A stretch of 64,000 nt of DNA from Hirschia baltica ATCC 49814. GTDB lineage: Bacteria > Pseudomonadota > Alphaproteobacteria > Caulobacterales > Hyphomonadaceae. The position numbers were made by a program, and so were the translations under genes. Under the pieces are notes generated by a model. That model searched no databases and was not told the origin of the DNA. It saw only the letters and a list, made by a program, of their open reading frames with translations. Of this stretch, positions 9,617-19,498 are shown piece after piece. The first letter of the stretch is position 1. Each line of letters begins with the position of its first letter. The stretch spans positions 2,046,001 through 2,110,000 of the forward strand of contig NC_012982.1 of assembly GCF_000023785.1 (NCBI RefSeq), read 5' to 3'.

Positions 9617-10111
9617 ATGAAACGCGCTCTTATTGCTGTTGCACTGACAACTTTTATTGGTCTTCCTGCTTTCGCACAGGACGCGAGCCAGATCGCTACC
9701 GTAAAACAAGGTGCTGCTAGCTGCGTTGGATGCAATTTATTCCAAGCAGATTTTTCTATGGATGATCTTTCTGGCAAAAACCTAAGCGGTTCGCGGCTGC
9801 GTCAATCCAACCTTGAAGTCGCCACTTTAGACAAAGCTAATCTGTCTAAAGCTGACCTAAGTGTTGCGAATTTATTTGGTGTGCGTATGCAGGGCACTAA
9901 TCTAAAGAATGCAAACCTAAAAGATGCAACGCTTGTTGGTGGCTGGTTCGGCGGTGCTGATTTTACAGGCGCAAATCTTGATGGCGCAATACTTTCAGGT
10001 GCTTACCTAAAAACAGCCAGAGGCCTGACACAAGCACAGTTAGCAACAGCGCATTGCGACGCTTCTACTGAGCTTCCCAAAGGCTTAAGCCCCAATATGT
10101 GCAAACGATAA
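9617..10111 (+). CDS. Exported pentapeptide-repeat protein
   Basis: 164 residues with a clear signal peptide (MKRALIAVALTTFIGLPAFAQ). The body is a run of A(D/N)LXX pentapeptides from about residue 47 to 130 (DKANLSKADLSVANLFG, NLKNANLKDATLVGG, ADFTGANLDGAIL), predicted to form a right-handed quadrilateral beta-helix. Two cysteines before the repeats (SCVGCN) and two after suggest disulfides in the periplasm. Function is unknown; proteins of this architecture are common in alphaproteobacteria. It is monocistronic and ends at a bidirectional terminator shared with aspS. Confidence 0.88.
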   Translation: MKRALIAVALTTFIGLPAFAQDASQIATVKQGAASCVGCNLFQADFSMDDLSGKNLSGSRLRQSNLEVATLDKANLSKADLSVANLFGVRMQGTNLKNANLKDATLVGGWFGGADFTGANLDGAILSGAYLKTARGLTQAQLATAHCDASTELPKGLSPNMCKR

Positions 10112-10121
10112 ATTCATAGAA

Positions 10122-10150
10122 AAGGGCAGTTGTTTCAAACAACTGCCCTT
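10122..10150. terminator. Bidirectional rho-independent terminator
   Basis: A near-perfect inverted repeat with arms AAGGGCAGTTGTTT and its complement lies between the convergent pentapeptide gene and aspS. Flanking A and T runs are short but suit both directions. Confidence 0.8.
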
Positions 10151-10178
10151 CCCTCTTAATCTGATACTTTAAATCTGA

Positions 10179-11996
10179 TTATTTATTTTCTACTGGCACC
10201 AAGCGCAACGAAAGTTCTCTCAGCTGAGAGTTTTCCGCAACAGACGGAGCACCTAGCAATAGGTCTTGTCCTTGTTGATTCATTGGGAACATAATCACAT
10301 CACGAATATTATCAGCTTCAGCCAATAGCATCACCATACGGTCAATTCCCGGTGCAATTCCGCCGTGTGGAGGCGCACCATATCTGAATGCATTCAGCAT
10401 GCCGCCAAACTCTTCTTCAACGACCTCTGGCCCATAACCGGCAAGTTCAAAGGCTTTGATCATAATGTCTGGACGGTGGTTACGAATAGCACCAGAAGAA
10501 AGCTCTGTTCCGTTACAAACAATATCGTATTGGTAAGCTAGAATTTCGAGTTTCTTCTCGTCAGTATCCGCAGCCTCCAACACTTCTAAACCACCTTGTG
10601 GCATAGAGAATGGGTTGTGCGAGAAGTCCACTTTCTTGTTGTCTTCGTCCCATTCATACATTGGGAAATCGACAATCCAGCAGAATTTAAAGATATCTTT
10701 TTCTACAATATCTAGCTCTTCACCAACTTTAAGACGCGCAGCACCCGCCAGTTTGTATGCATCTGTTTTCTTACCAGCGGAGAAGAAAATTCCATCTCCT
10801 GCTTCAAGTCCCAATTGCTCAAGCATTGCAGCAAGGTGAGCAGGCTCAAAATTCTTCAGCACAGGGTCTTGGCTATCAATACCGCCGCCATCTGCCTCTT
10901 TAAGACGTGCATAACCAAGTCCAGGTGCTTGCATTTCTTTTTTGGCCCATTTGTCCATCTCGTCGAAGAATTTACGAGATTTCTCAGCAGCTGCTTTCGG
11001 CGCTGGAATGGCAATAACTTTACCACCGCCAGCAATGATTTTAGCAAAAATACCAAAACCAGTTTTGCTGTCATCGACGAAGAATTCTGTTACGTCGCCA
11101 AGTTCGATTGGGTTACGAAGATCTGGTTTGTCAGATCCGTATTTCGCCATCGCCTCAAGATAAGGAATACGTGGGAATGGAGCTGGCGTTACAGTCTTGT
11201 CGCCAGAAAATTCTTCAAATACGCCGTGCATAACAGGCTCAATAGACGCAAATACATCTTCCTGTGTTACAAAGCTCATCTCAATGTCGAGCTGATAAAA
11301 TTCCAAAGAACGATCAGCACGCAAATCTTCATCTCGGAAACAAGGCGCGATTTGGAAATAACGATCAAACCCAGACACCATCATGAGCTGTTTAAACTGT
11401 TGCGGAGCCTGCGGAAGCGCATAAAACTTGTTTGGGTGCATACGAGAAGGCACCAAGAAGTCACGCGCACCTTCAGGGCTGGAAGCCGTCAAAATCGGTG
11501 TTTGGTATTCTGTAAAGTTCTGCGCCTTCATACGCTCACGTAAAGATGTGATCACATTTGAACGCAGCATGATATTTTTGTGCAAAGTCTCGCGACGCAA
11601 ATCTAAATAACGATGCTTTAAACGAATCTCTTCTGGGTAATCTGGCTCCCCAAACACAGGAAGCGGCAGTTCATCTGCTGCAGATTGCACTTCAAGATCG
11701 CTAATGACGACCTCAATAGCACCTGTATCAAGTGACTCATTGGCAGTTTCTTCAGAACGTGCGACCACATTACCTGTAATAGACACGACACTTTCGACAC
11801 GAATTCGTTCTAAAGTGGCAAAATGCGCATTATCTGGCTGAACTACGCATTGCGTCAGACCATAATGATCGCGTAAGTCTATAAATAACAGACCTCCATG
11901 GTCGCGCTTACGATGAACCCAACCGCTAATGCGTACGGTTTCACCTACATGTTCGGATCTTAGTTGGCCGCATGTGTGCGTACGGTAAGCGTGCAT
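10179..11996 (-). CDS. aspS: Aspartyl-tRNA synthetase
   Basis: 605 residues from the ATG giving [18 protein letters not shown], the standard bacterial N-terminus. The in-frame ATG at 12038 would add a non-conserved leader. Order: OB-fold anticodon-binding domain ([23 protein letters not shown]), class II core (RHRYLDLR-type motif, [40 protein letters not shown]), GAD insertion, and motif 3 ([15 protein letters not shown]). Alphaproteobacterial enzymes of this kind often also charge tRNA-Asn; that is family knowledge, not visible here. Divergent from rnd with an 88-base spacer. Confidence 0.97.
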   Translation of the reverse strand: MHAYRTHTCGQLRSEHVGETVRISGWVHRKRDHGGLLFIDLRDHYGLTQCVVQPDNAHFATLERIRVESVVSITGNVVARSEETANESLDTGAIEVVISDLEVQSAADELPLPVFGEPDYPEEIRLKHRYLDLRRETLHKNIMLRSNVITSLRERMKAQNFTEYQTPILTASSPEGARDFLVPSRMHPNKFYALPQAPQQFKQLMMVSGFDRYFQIAPCFRDEDLRADRSLEFYQLDIEMSFVTQEDVFASIEPVMHGVFEEFSGDKTVTPAPFPRIPYLEAMAKYGSDKPDLRNPIELGDVTEFFVDDSKTGFGIFAKIIAGGGKVIAIPAPKAAAEKSRKFFDEMDKWAKKEMQAPGLGYARLKEADGGGIDSQDPVLKNFEPAHLAAMLEQLGLEAGDGIFFSAGKKTDAYKLAGAARLKVGEELDIVEKDIFKFCWIVDFPMYEWDEDNKKVDFSHNPFSMPQGGLEVLEAADTDEKKLEILAYQYDIVCNGTELSSGAIRNHRPDIMIKAFELAGYGPEVVEEEFGGMLNAFRYGAPPHGGIAPGIDRMVMLLAEADNIRDVIMFPMNQQGQDLLLGAPSVAENSQLRELSLRLVPVENK

Positions 11997-12084
11997 TTTT
12001 TGGAGTCTCCGTTGAGAAAGTTTGGCGGACAAGCACACCGTTACGGCCTGCTTGTCAAGCGATAGCGTTTAGGAAGGAGCTGGT

Positions 12085-13257
12085 GTGCCATCTAACACCC
12101 GCGATGAATTGAAACTAGTAGCAGACACTGACGAGCTAATCAAAGCCTGTGAGGAGCTGAAAAAGGGCGAATTTATCGCCGTAGATACTGAATTTCACAG
12201 AGAATCGACCTTTTGGCCGAAACTTTGTCTCATTCAGGCAGCAACTCTAGAGTTTGATTGTCTTATCGATCCGCTCTCACCAAATATAGATTTAGCTCCA
12301 TTTCTAGATTTAATGGCAGATACGTCACGTGTGAAAGTTTTTCATGCTGCCCGTCAAGACATGGAAATTTTTACAAAATTGATCGGGACACCACCCGCAC
12401 CTATTTTTGATTCGCAAGTAGCGGCTATGGCGTGCGGTCTTGGCGATTCTGTATCCTATGAAAATCTTGTCTCTCAGCTTTTAAAAGCCCGTGTTGATAA
12501 ATCTTCTCAGTTTACAGATTGGCAACGCCGTCCGTTGACTGAAAAGCAGCTAGACTATGCGCGCGGTGATGTAACCCATCTTCGCCACTGTTACGTTAAG
12601 CTGAAAGCAAAATTGGAAAAACTGGGCCGCATGGGCTGGATTGAAGAAGAAACAGAAATTCTCGTCAACCCTGACACCTATGACACCAATCCTAAAAACG
12701 CGTGGAAACGAATGAAAATCCGTAAACCACGCAAAGATTATTTGGCATTAATCGCTTCAGTTTCCGAGTGGCGCGAGAAATTAGCTCAAGAGCTAGACAA
12801 ACCACGTTCGCGTATCCTGAAGGACGATGCTGTGCAGGAAATAGCGCAACAAAAGCCAATTGATGTAAATGCCATGGAACGACTACGCGCAGTGCCCAAA
12901 GGGTTTGCAAAATCAAAACATGGCCAAACGCTTCTTGAAGCGATCAATGCAGCTATTGCTGATCCTGATGCCTACGCACCTGAAATTCCTAAACGTCCGA
13001 CAAATACCCAACCACCTGGCGCAGTGGGAGACCTTCTCAAAGTCTTGCTTAAACATGTTTCCGAAGAAGCAGATGTAGCCCCTCGTCTGATAGCAAATGC
13101 TGCGGATATTGAGCGCATTGCTTGTGATGTTGAACCAGATGTTCAGGCTATGCGGGGTTGGCGACGCGAAGTATTTGGAAATCTTGCTATCAAGTTGAAA
13201 CAAGGCAAAATAGCCATCGCCATATCTGATACAGGCGTGAAAGTGTTCGACGTTTAA
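12085..13257 (+). CDS. rnd: Ribonuclease D
   Basis: RNase D trims 3' ends of tRNA precursors and other stable RNAs. The 390-residue protein has the DEDD exonuclease domain first (AVDTEFHRESTFWPKLCLIQ with the metal-binding D and E, VFHAARQDMEIF, and DYARGDVTHL with the last Asp). An HRDC-like helical C-terminal half follows. The start codon is GTG with AAGGAG about seven bases upstream. Confidence 0.96.
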   Translation: MPSNTRDELKLVADTDELIKACEELKKGEFIAVDTEFHRESTFWPKLCLIQAATLEFDCLIDPLSPNIDLAPFLDLMADTSRVKVFHAARQDMEIFTKLIGTPPAPIFDSQVAAMACGLGDSVSYENLVSQLLKARVDKSSQFTDWQRRPLTEKQLDYARGDVTHLRHCYVKLKAKLEKLGRMGWIEEETEILVNPDTYDTNPKNAWKRMKIRKPRKDYLALIASVSEWREKLAQELDKPRSRILKDDAVQEIAQQKPIDVNAMERLRAVPKGFAKSKHGQTLLEAINAAIADPDAYAPEIPKRPTNTQPPGAVGDLLKVLLKHVSEEADVAPRLIANAADIERIACDVEPDVQAMRGWRREVFGNLAIKLKQGKIAIAISDTGVKVFDV

Positions 13258-13290
13258 ACCAAAGATCTCAGGATTTAATATTCCCAAAAT

Positions 13291-13315
13291 CCTCCTCGAA
13301 CTTCGTTTTGAGGAG
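13291..13315 (+). terminator. Possible terminator hairpin after rnd
   Basis: CCTCCTC and GAGGAGG pair around an 11-base loop, with only a weak T run after it. It may end rnd transcription; the structure is not convincing. Confidence 0.35.
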
Positions 13316-13366
13316 GGCGTTAATATATGCTCAATCTAACCACTTCATCACAATATGAAAACTAGA

Positions 13367-13732
13367 TTACAGATTTTGTCTTATTTGGCAGACCTCATTC
13401 TTTAATTTTTCCCAATATTCTAAAGGGTAGCGTCGCATACCTTTAAGCCAGATTTGTCGATCAAATCTGTGTTTGCGCAAGATAATTTGAGTCAAATCTT
13501 CACTTTTTAAAGGACACCACTCCCCAGCAACAGACCAAATATTTAGCCTCATTGCCGGATAAACTTCATTCCAAAAAATCTGTTCCAGCTCTTTGAGTGA
13601 ATAATCAGTCTTAGCACATGTTTGGGCAGCGGATAATAAATAGTCGGCTTCCACATCAGCATCAAGAAACAATACATGCATGGCTACCCATGCTATTTGC
13701 CGTTTCTCAAGATCTGCTTCTGGTGGCAACAT
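13367..13732 (-). CDS. Small conserved protein, DUF7079-like
   Basis: 121 residues, no signal peptide or membrane helix. The text RQIAWVAMHVLFLDADVEAD, YSLKELEQIFWNEVYPAMR and SVAGEW resembles the family I recall as DUF7079 (small proteins with a W-x-A-L-S...L-D-T start and an EV-x-P region). Function is unknown. It starts 23 bases after the ppx stop, so it is probably the last gene of the DUF2066-hdaA-ppk1-ppx transcript. Confidence 0.6.
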   Translation of the reverse strand: MLPPEADLEKRQIAWVAMHVLFLDADVEADYLLSAAQTCAKTDYSLKELEQIFWNEVYPAMRLNIWSVAGEWCPLKSEDLTQIILRKHRFDRQIWLKGMRRYPLEYWEKLKNEVCQIRQNL

Positions 13733-13755
13733 GATAGCCCCTTGCTTGCTCCTGA

Positions 13756-15318
13756 CTATAGCTCAGCGGCAACACCTGAAAAACTCAACCGCGGTTCCAT
13801 TCCCATAATGACCGCTGCCTGCCCTAGTCGTTTGCGGACCATTTCAGACATCAAATTTTTCATTTTTTCATCAACATCCAAATTAATACTGCCATCTCTG
13901 ATTTCCAATCGTGAATACTTAAGAAGATCAGCAGAGCGACCAGAGAAATGCGCACCAAGCCGCATAAGTGCCCCTAAGCCACGCGCTTTACCTGACATGT
14001 CTCCATCTAAAAGCGTAGCCGACAGAGTGTGTTGAAAATTACGCTGATATCTGCATGCAATTGCCAAAGCCACAGCTGCTCTTTCTTCATGGGTCCACCC
14101 TGAAAGCGGCGCGGTTATCATCTGTTCAAATGCCATATCAGCTCTGTAATCTGGATGCATTCTAGACCCTACATCTGCAGCCAAACAAGCAGCTTCAGAC
14201 AAACGTTCAGGCAGCATATGCCTTGCTGCTTGTTTCAACCAAAGACCCAATGCTGCACCAAAATCCCAATTTGACGGCGTCTCAGCAATCATGGCCTGCA
14301 TACCTGATAGAAGCGGATCTTGTCTCTGCAATCCCTTATCCATCTGCTCAAATACAAGTCCTTCTCGAACCCCGTATGAACTTGTGACCACTTTGGAGAA
14401 TTTACCTGCTCTCAATACACCATTTAAAACAGCCGCAGCAGCTGGCAAAGTCTTGGCTCTTTTCGACGACACATTATGCATCATAGCGAGTAGTTTTTTA
14501 TCCGGTGCCTGCAACTTTTCGGTCAAATCAAGTAATTGATCCGCATCAATTTCATAGGATTGCAAAATAATCAGCGGATAATCATTCAATTCCATATGCA
14601 TGCGCGCAATTGCACGCCATGCACCGCCAACCATATATAAGGTATCTCTGGATGAGGATAATTCAACAGCCCCTTCCAATTCAGTATCTATCCGTTTTCT
14701 AAGCTTCTTCGACAGTGTCACAAAATTCACCGGATCAGGTGTTTCGTGTTCCATTTCACGCAGCCATTCAGGTGGGAGCAAAGCTAATGGCCCTAACGGA
14801 TATGTTGTTCCTCCAGTATAATAGCCATCATTTATAACAGACAGTTCAAGACTAGATCCGCCTAAATCACCGCTAACACCATCCGCAATTGGCTGCTGCG
14901 CAATCACACCAGTCGCAGCCAGCCTTGCCTCATCAATACCTGACATGACCCGAATATTCAGCCCAATTTCATTGCGAACTTGTGCACAAAATGCTGGACC
15001 ATCTACCGCTTCACGTACAGCAGCGGTTGCAAAAGGTAACTCTTCATCAACGCCTTGAACTTGCATTAAGGTTTTAAATCTTGCCAATACTGACAATGCA
15101 GCTTCAACGCCTTGCGGATTCAGATACCCAGATTCTGTAAGTCCACGCCCAAGGCCAGCCAACACTTTTTCATTGAAACGTGCTTGGATCGCTCTGCCGA
15201 CGACGTCATAAATGACAAGCCGAACAGAATTCGATCCAATATCAATAACCCCAACCCGACGTGCTTTCGCAGTGAATTTCAATTGCGAATTTTTCTGCAA
15301 TACGTCGGCGATTCCCAT
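13756..15318 (-). CDS. ppx: Exopolyphosphatase / guanosine pentaphosphatase family (Ppx/GppA)
   Basis: 520 residues. The N-terminal actin-like fold shows VIDIGSNSVRLVIYD and GDLGGSSLELSVI, the phosphate-binding loops of Ppx/GppA. The C-terminal half is an HD-like helical domain as in longer family members. It releases phosphate from polyphosphate chains or hydrolyses pppGpp. Because it follows ppk1 by 12 bases, polyphosphate turnover is the better guess. Confidence 0.92.
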   Translation of the reverse strand: MGIADVLQKNSQLKFTAKARRVGVIDIGSNSVRLVIYDVVGRAIQARFNEKVLAGLGRGLTESGYLNPQGVEAALSVLARFKTLMQVQGVDEELPFATAAVREAVDGPAFCAQVRNEIGLNIRVMSGIDEARLAATGVIAQQPIADGVSGDLGGSSLELSVINDGYYTGGTTYPLGPLALLPPEWLREMEHETPDPVNFVTLSKKLRKRIDTELEGAVELSSSRDTLYMVGGAWRAIARMHMELNDYPLIILQSYEIDADQLLDLTEKLQAPDKKLLAMMHNVSSKRAKTLPAAAAVLNGVLRAGKFSKVVTSSYGVREGLVFEQMDKGLQRQDPLLSGMQAMIAETPSNWDFGAALGLWLKQAARHMLPERLSEAACLAADVGSRMHPDYRADMAFEQMITAPLSGWTHEERAAVALAIACRYQRNFQHTLSATLLDGDMSGKARGLGALMRLGAHFSGRSADLLKYSRLEIRDGSINLDVDEKMKNLMSEMVRKRLGQAAVIMGMEPRLSFSGVAAEL

Positions 15319-15330
15319 ACGATTGTCGCT

Positions 15331-17580
15331 TTATCCTAAAGGTTTCAATTTTGGTGGCGGCGCATATTCTAAAGCACTACCACGCCCGGAGAGACTTTGG
15401 TTTTCCATAAAGTATTCATGCACATTGAAATGATCTTCGCTTAATTCAGCATCATCAAGCGTATCAATTACACGTATAAAATGTCCATCTGATTGAAGTG
15501 CCCAACTCTGCATACGATCATTCAAGTTAGCGACCATTATTTGATCAAGAATCTGACGGTGAACAGTGGGATTTTCAATCAGTGTCATTGCTTCGACACG
15601 GCGATCTAGATTACGCGGCATCCAGTCGGCAGATGTGATATAAATTTTAGCTTCAGGCGACGGTAGACCATGTCCATTTCCAAAACACACAATGCGTGAG
15701 TGCTCTAAAAAGCGACCAACAATCGATTTTACCTCAATTGAATCGGACAACCCAGGAACACCCGGTCTCAAACAACAAATCCCACGGATAACCAGCTCTA
15801 TTGTGACACCGGCCTGACTTGCTTCATACAATTTATCGATAATTTGTGGATCAACGAGTGAGTTCATTTTAGCCCAAATTGCTGCCAAACGTCCTGCTTT
15901 GGCATGCTGAATTTCCGCTTCAATGTGATTGAGCATCTCAGTCTTCATATTTAGAGGAGACATGAAGATTTTTTCAAGATGATCAGGTTCAGCATTTCCC
16001 GTCACATAGTTAAACAAGCGTCCTGCATCACGCCCGTACGCTGGAGACGCTGTAAACAATGATAAATCGGTATAAATACGTGCCGTAATCGGGTGATAAT
16101 TTCCGGTTCCAAAATGTGTATATGAACGAAGTTCACCATTCTCACGGCGCACGACTAAACTAACTTTGGCGTGAGTTTTATATTCCACAAATCCATAAAC
16201 AACCTGCACACCGGCACGCTCAAGATCACGCGCCCAACGCATATTCGCTTCTTCATCAAAACGCGCTTTGATTTCCACCAATGCGGTGACATTTTTTCCA
16301 TCTTCTGCGGCTTCAATAAGTGCAGCGATGATGGGGCTGTCTTTTGATGTACGATAAAGTGTCTGCTTAATAGCCACTACATCAGGATCGGCCGCCGCTT
16401 GACGAATAAATCCAGCAACAACATCAAAACTTTCATATGGATGATGAACGAGAATATCTTTCTCGCGAATTGCCGCAAAAAAATCACCATTGTGCTCACG
16501 AATTCGCTCAGGAAAACGCGGCTCATATGGCTTGAAAAGTAATTCAGGGCGACGATTGTCAATGATATCGCCCAGTTGTGCGATTCCCATAATACCGTCC
16601 ACCTCGACGACATCTTGCTCTTCAGCTTCAATTTCTTTGATCAAGAATTTTTTCAACGCCTCAGGAGCCTTGGCATTGATTTTCATGCGAACAATACGGC
16701 CACGACGACGACGTTTTAACAGTATTTCAAATTCGCGAATAAGGTCTTCAGCCTCTTCCTCAACCTCGATATCGCTATCACGTACAATTCTGAAAACACA
16801 CCGTGCTTTTTCTTCGCAATCCCGAAACAACATGTCCAAGAAATGAGGTATTGTATTTTCTAGCGAAATAAAACGCCGCAATGGTGTGCCGTCAGCGCGT
16901 ATTTGCTCTGGCAATTCAATAAAGCGATCAACTTGCGTAGGAATAGGAACCAAAGCCTGAAAAGGTGTCGTTTCCCCTTTTTTGAGCAATGTAAAACCAA
17001 CAGCAAAACCAAGATTTGGAATAAATGGAAATGGGTGAGCTGGATCAATAGCTAAGGGTGTAAGAAGTGGAAAAACTTTATCTGTAAATATTTGTTTTAA
17101 TGCGCCACGTTCATCGGCTTGCAGTTCATCATGATCGATTATCTCTATACCTGTCTCACGCATTTCTTTGCTGATAGACCGATAAAGACGCTGTTGCTCA
17201 TTCATCAACGCACTTGTGCGTTCATTTATTCGCATCATTTGTTCACTTGGTGTCAAACCATCAAGGCTCGTTTTCGTTACACCAGCCCGCATGTATTCAC
17301 GCAAACCAGCGACACGCACCATAAAAAATTCATCTAAATTATTGGCAGAAATTGAAAGGAAGCGAAGTCTTTCTAAAAGCGGGTGACGTATATTCTCGGC
17401 TTCTTCCAACACGCGTGTATTAAAATTCAACCAAGATAATTCGCGATTAAAAAAGCGCTGAGGAGACTCTTTTAGATCCTCACAAACATCATTGGAAATT
17501 TCAGACACTTCATTTTTTGAGACTGACTGTGAAGCTTTCTTACGTCTAACAGGTTTGCGAATTTCCGTTGGAACCGTCAT
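15331..17580 (-). CDS. ppk1: Polyphosphate kinase 1
   Basis: 749 residues from the ATG at 17580; a TTG six codons upstream is the alternative start. Ppk1 reversibly makes inorganic polyphosphate from ATP. Visible signatures: RFFNRELSWLNFNTRVLEEA at the N-domain start, the catalytic phospho-histidine region YKTHAKVSLVVRRE, HFGTGNYHPITARIYTD and SADWMPRNLDRRVE. It sits 27 bases after hdaA and just before ppx, a kinase-phosphatase pair. Confidence 0.97.
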   Translation of the reverse strand: MTVPTEIRKPVRRKKASQSVSKNEVSEISNDVCEDLKESPQRFFNRELSWLNFNTRVLEEAENIRHPLLERLRFLSISANNLDEFFMVRVAGLREYMRAGVTKTSLDGLTPSEQMMRINERTSALMNEQQRLYRSISKEMRETGIEIIDHDELQADERGALKQIFTDKVFPLLTPLAIDPAHPFPFIPNLGFAVGFTLLKKGETTPFQALVPIPTQVDRFIELPEQIRADGTPLRRFISLENTIPHFLDMLFRDCEEKARCVFRIVRDSDIEVEEEAEDLIREFEILLKRRRRGRIVRMKINAKAPEALKKFLIKEIEAEEQDVVEVDGIMGIAQLGDIIDNRRPELLFKPYEPRFPERIREHNGDFFAAIREKDILVHHPYESFDVVAGFIRQAAADPDVVAIKQTLYRTSKDSPIIAALIEAAEDGKNVTALVEIKARFDEEANMRWARDLERAGVQVVYGFVEYKTHAKVSLVVRRENGELRSYTHFGTGNYHPITARIYTDLSLFTASPAYGRDAGRLFNYVTGNAEPDHLEKIFMSPLNMKTEMLNHIEAEIQHAKAGRLAAIWAKMNSLVDPQIIDKLYEASQAGVTIELVIRGICCLRPGVPGLSDSIEVKSIVGRFLEHSRIVCFGNGHGLPSPEAKIYITSADWMPRNLDRRVEAMTLIENPTVHRQILDQIMVANLNDRMQSWALQSDGHFIRVIDTLDDAELSEDHFNVHEYFMENQSLSGRGSALEYAPPPKLKPLG

Positions 17581-17607
17581 TTGCTTTTCGCCTATCAATA
17601 ATAATTT

Positions 17608-18330
17608 CTATTCAAAATTCGTACTTTGCTCTAGGGCTGCGATAGCCTTTCGAGCGGTTGTTCTATTTAGAGCTTTGCCAGCAGCAACCAACTCCAGTTT
17701 TTCAACAATTTCATCAATCACAAGATATGTTCTAGCCAAACGCTGAACCAAATAATCAGCGGTTTCATCTGGCAACTTCATAAACTTCGATTTGCACGCA
17801 GAAACAAGCCGAATCTTCAACGTCTCTTCATCTATTGCACCAAATTTCACAACAGGAAGAGCAGAAAGGCGGGACTGCAAGTCCAATGGCTTCATATTCC
17901 AGCTAGAAGGGTCTGTGGATCCCGAAAGGAGCAGAAATGCACCACGACTTTTACACAAATTCATGGCAGCTAGAAGCGAGCCGCCATTCGAACATGAATC
18001 AGCATTATCCACGACGAGCGCTTTCACCGACAAACCGGAAATCTCATCAATTTCTGCCGCAGATAAATCAACACCTGTGACATAGGCTGCGCCCGTGTCT
18101 TGCGCCCAATTGCGCAACATCCGTGTTTTTCCCGAACCAGCACTTCCAATTAGGCACATCTGACGTTCGGGCCAATATTCCCATCGAGACAAAGCAAGTC
18201 TCGCATCTTCAGAAGCAGGCGTCGCAATTAGCGGCTCTAAATCAGCGTCTAGCTTCGGAAAATCCAAAACCAATTGTTTTGATTTTTGAACTCCGACAAA
18301 TTGATCATAGTTTGGCTTGTTTGTCGGCAT
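17608..18330 (-). CDS. hdaA: HdaA-like DnaA inactivator (Hda/DnaA-related AAA protein)
   Basis: 240 residues from the ATG at 18330. Near the N-terminus is QLVLDFP, matching the beta-clamp binding motif of Hda proteins. A short AAA module follows with Walker A GSAGSGKT and Walker B ALVVDNAD, and a lid with the arginine region VQRLARTYL. It lacks a DNA-binding domain IV. Hda on the clamp promotes ATP hydrolysis by DnaA and stops over-initiation. Its ATG overlaps the DUF2066 stop by one base, and ppk1 follows. Confidence 0.88.
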   Translation of the reverse strand: MPTNKPNYDQFVGVQKSKQLVLDFPKLDADLEPLIATPASEDARLALSRWEYWPERQMCLIGSAGSGKTRMLRNWAQDTGAAYVTGVDLSAAEIDEISGLSVKALVVDNADSCSNGGSLLAAMNLCKSRGAFLLLSGSTDPSSWNMKPLDLQSRLSALPVVKFGAIDEETLKIRLVSACKSKFMKLPDETADYLVQRLARTYLVIDEIVEKLELVAAGKALNRTTARKAIAALEQSTNFE

Positions 18331-19340
18331 CAGTACGCAACGGGCTCCAGTGACCATCCATTTTGTTCTGAAGACAAGATAACTCCGCCTGTTCTCAATT
18401 CGGCGGCTAACTGATCTGGACGGCCAGCATAAGAAAAGGACACATCGGCACCACGCACGGAAACCTTTTCAACCAGTACATTTTTAATCAAGCGAGAATT
18501 TTTTAGAGCCTTCTGAATACTCACCCACCCTTGTTGAGACGAATACCTTGCAACAGCAGATACTGATGTTTCACCAGTTACTCGAACTATGTTTTGAGTT
18601 TTCCAGACATCTTCAAGATAGCCAATGCTACCCGCCTTCGCTTCTTCTAAAGTTAGAAATGGACCAGCTGTTCCTAATGGCATACGGCTCGAATATTCTT
18701 GTCGTAGGTCATAGAGACTCACAAAATAATTCAGTCCGACCTGTTTAACGCGTGCGACTACACCGCGCTGCGCAGATACATTATAAGCATCGGACGCGAT
18801 ATCTTCCCAATTTACATCATTGAGGTAAATTGCCTCTGAAACTACAAAAGGCGCTAGGACGTTTGCATCTGAGCCATTCTCCCAAACGCTTGCCCACTCA
18901 TCTGGATTTACGCCGCTATCAACCTCAGGAACCATCAAAGCGAGCGATGCCTGACTATCAACGAAGGGCATGTCATAGACGCGGAGGAATGCTTTTACCG
19001 CTCGCTCATCAAATTTTACGGCAAGTAAACCTAGATAGCGTGTCGCTGATTGCTTTTCATCTTGAACATCAACAGCAGCAACCAAACGCGCAGCAATACT
19101 GCTGTTAATGTAGAGCGCCTTTGCATTCGCGCGATCTTCTGCTGTGGTAATGCGTTGAAGCAATCGATTAGCTCCAATTACACGTGCCTGATCAAACGCT
19201 GTTGCACGCGCTTGTATAGAATTTTCAGCCGTTACATCAACGGCAATACCCTTGACGAGATACACATCTGCAAAACTAGCACCTGTAGCGAGCCAAAGCA
19301 TCGACACAGCAGCAACAACATAGCGAACAAAACGATTCAT
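18330..19340 (-). CDS. DUF2066 exported protein
   Basis: 336 residues from the ATG at 19340, which opens a signal peptide (MNRFVRYVVAAVSMLWLATG to ASFA). The mature protein begins DVYLVKGIAVDVTAENSIQA, followed by RATAFDQARVIGANRLLQRI, a typical DUF2066 opening. Members are commonly encoded upstream of hdaA in this class of bacteria. Function is unknown; the signal peptide indicates the periplasm. It leads the operon, coupled to hdaA by TGATG. Confidence 0.85.
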   Translation of the reverse strand: MNRFVRYVVAAVSMLWLATGASFADVYLVKGIAVDVTAENSIQARATAFDQARVIGANRLLQRITTAEDRANAKALYINSSIAARLVAAVDVQDEKQSATRYLGLLAVKFDERAVKAFLRVYDMPFVDSQASLALMVPEVDSGVNPDEWASVWENGSDANVLAPFVVSEAIYLNDVNWEDIASDAYNVSAQRGVVARVKQVGLNYFVSLYDLRQEYSSRMPLGTAGPFLTLEEAKAGSIGYLEDVWKTQNIVRVTGETSVSAVARYSSQQGWVSIQKALKNSRLIKNVLVEKVSVRGADVSFSYAGRPDQLAAELRTGGVILSSEQNGWSLEPVAY

Positions 19341-19498
19341 GATAAACCTGATAACAGCCAAATGTGCCAGTTCAAAGACGTTTCACCATTTCTAAGGGCG
19401 AAAAACGCATTGATTTTCGCCGATGAATAGCAAAAGCTCGCGAAAACTTCGTTTCCACCACTGGCGAAGCCTTTCAGCTCATGTTAATTGCGCGACCC

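Noticed and set aside
10815-11543. Long open frame antisense to aspS
   Set aside because: It lies wholly inside aspS, is Cys/His/Arg-rich without a recognisable domain and looks like a codon-bias shadow.
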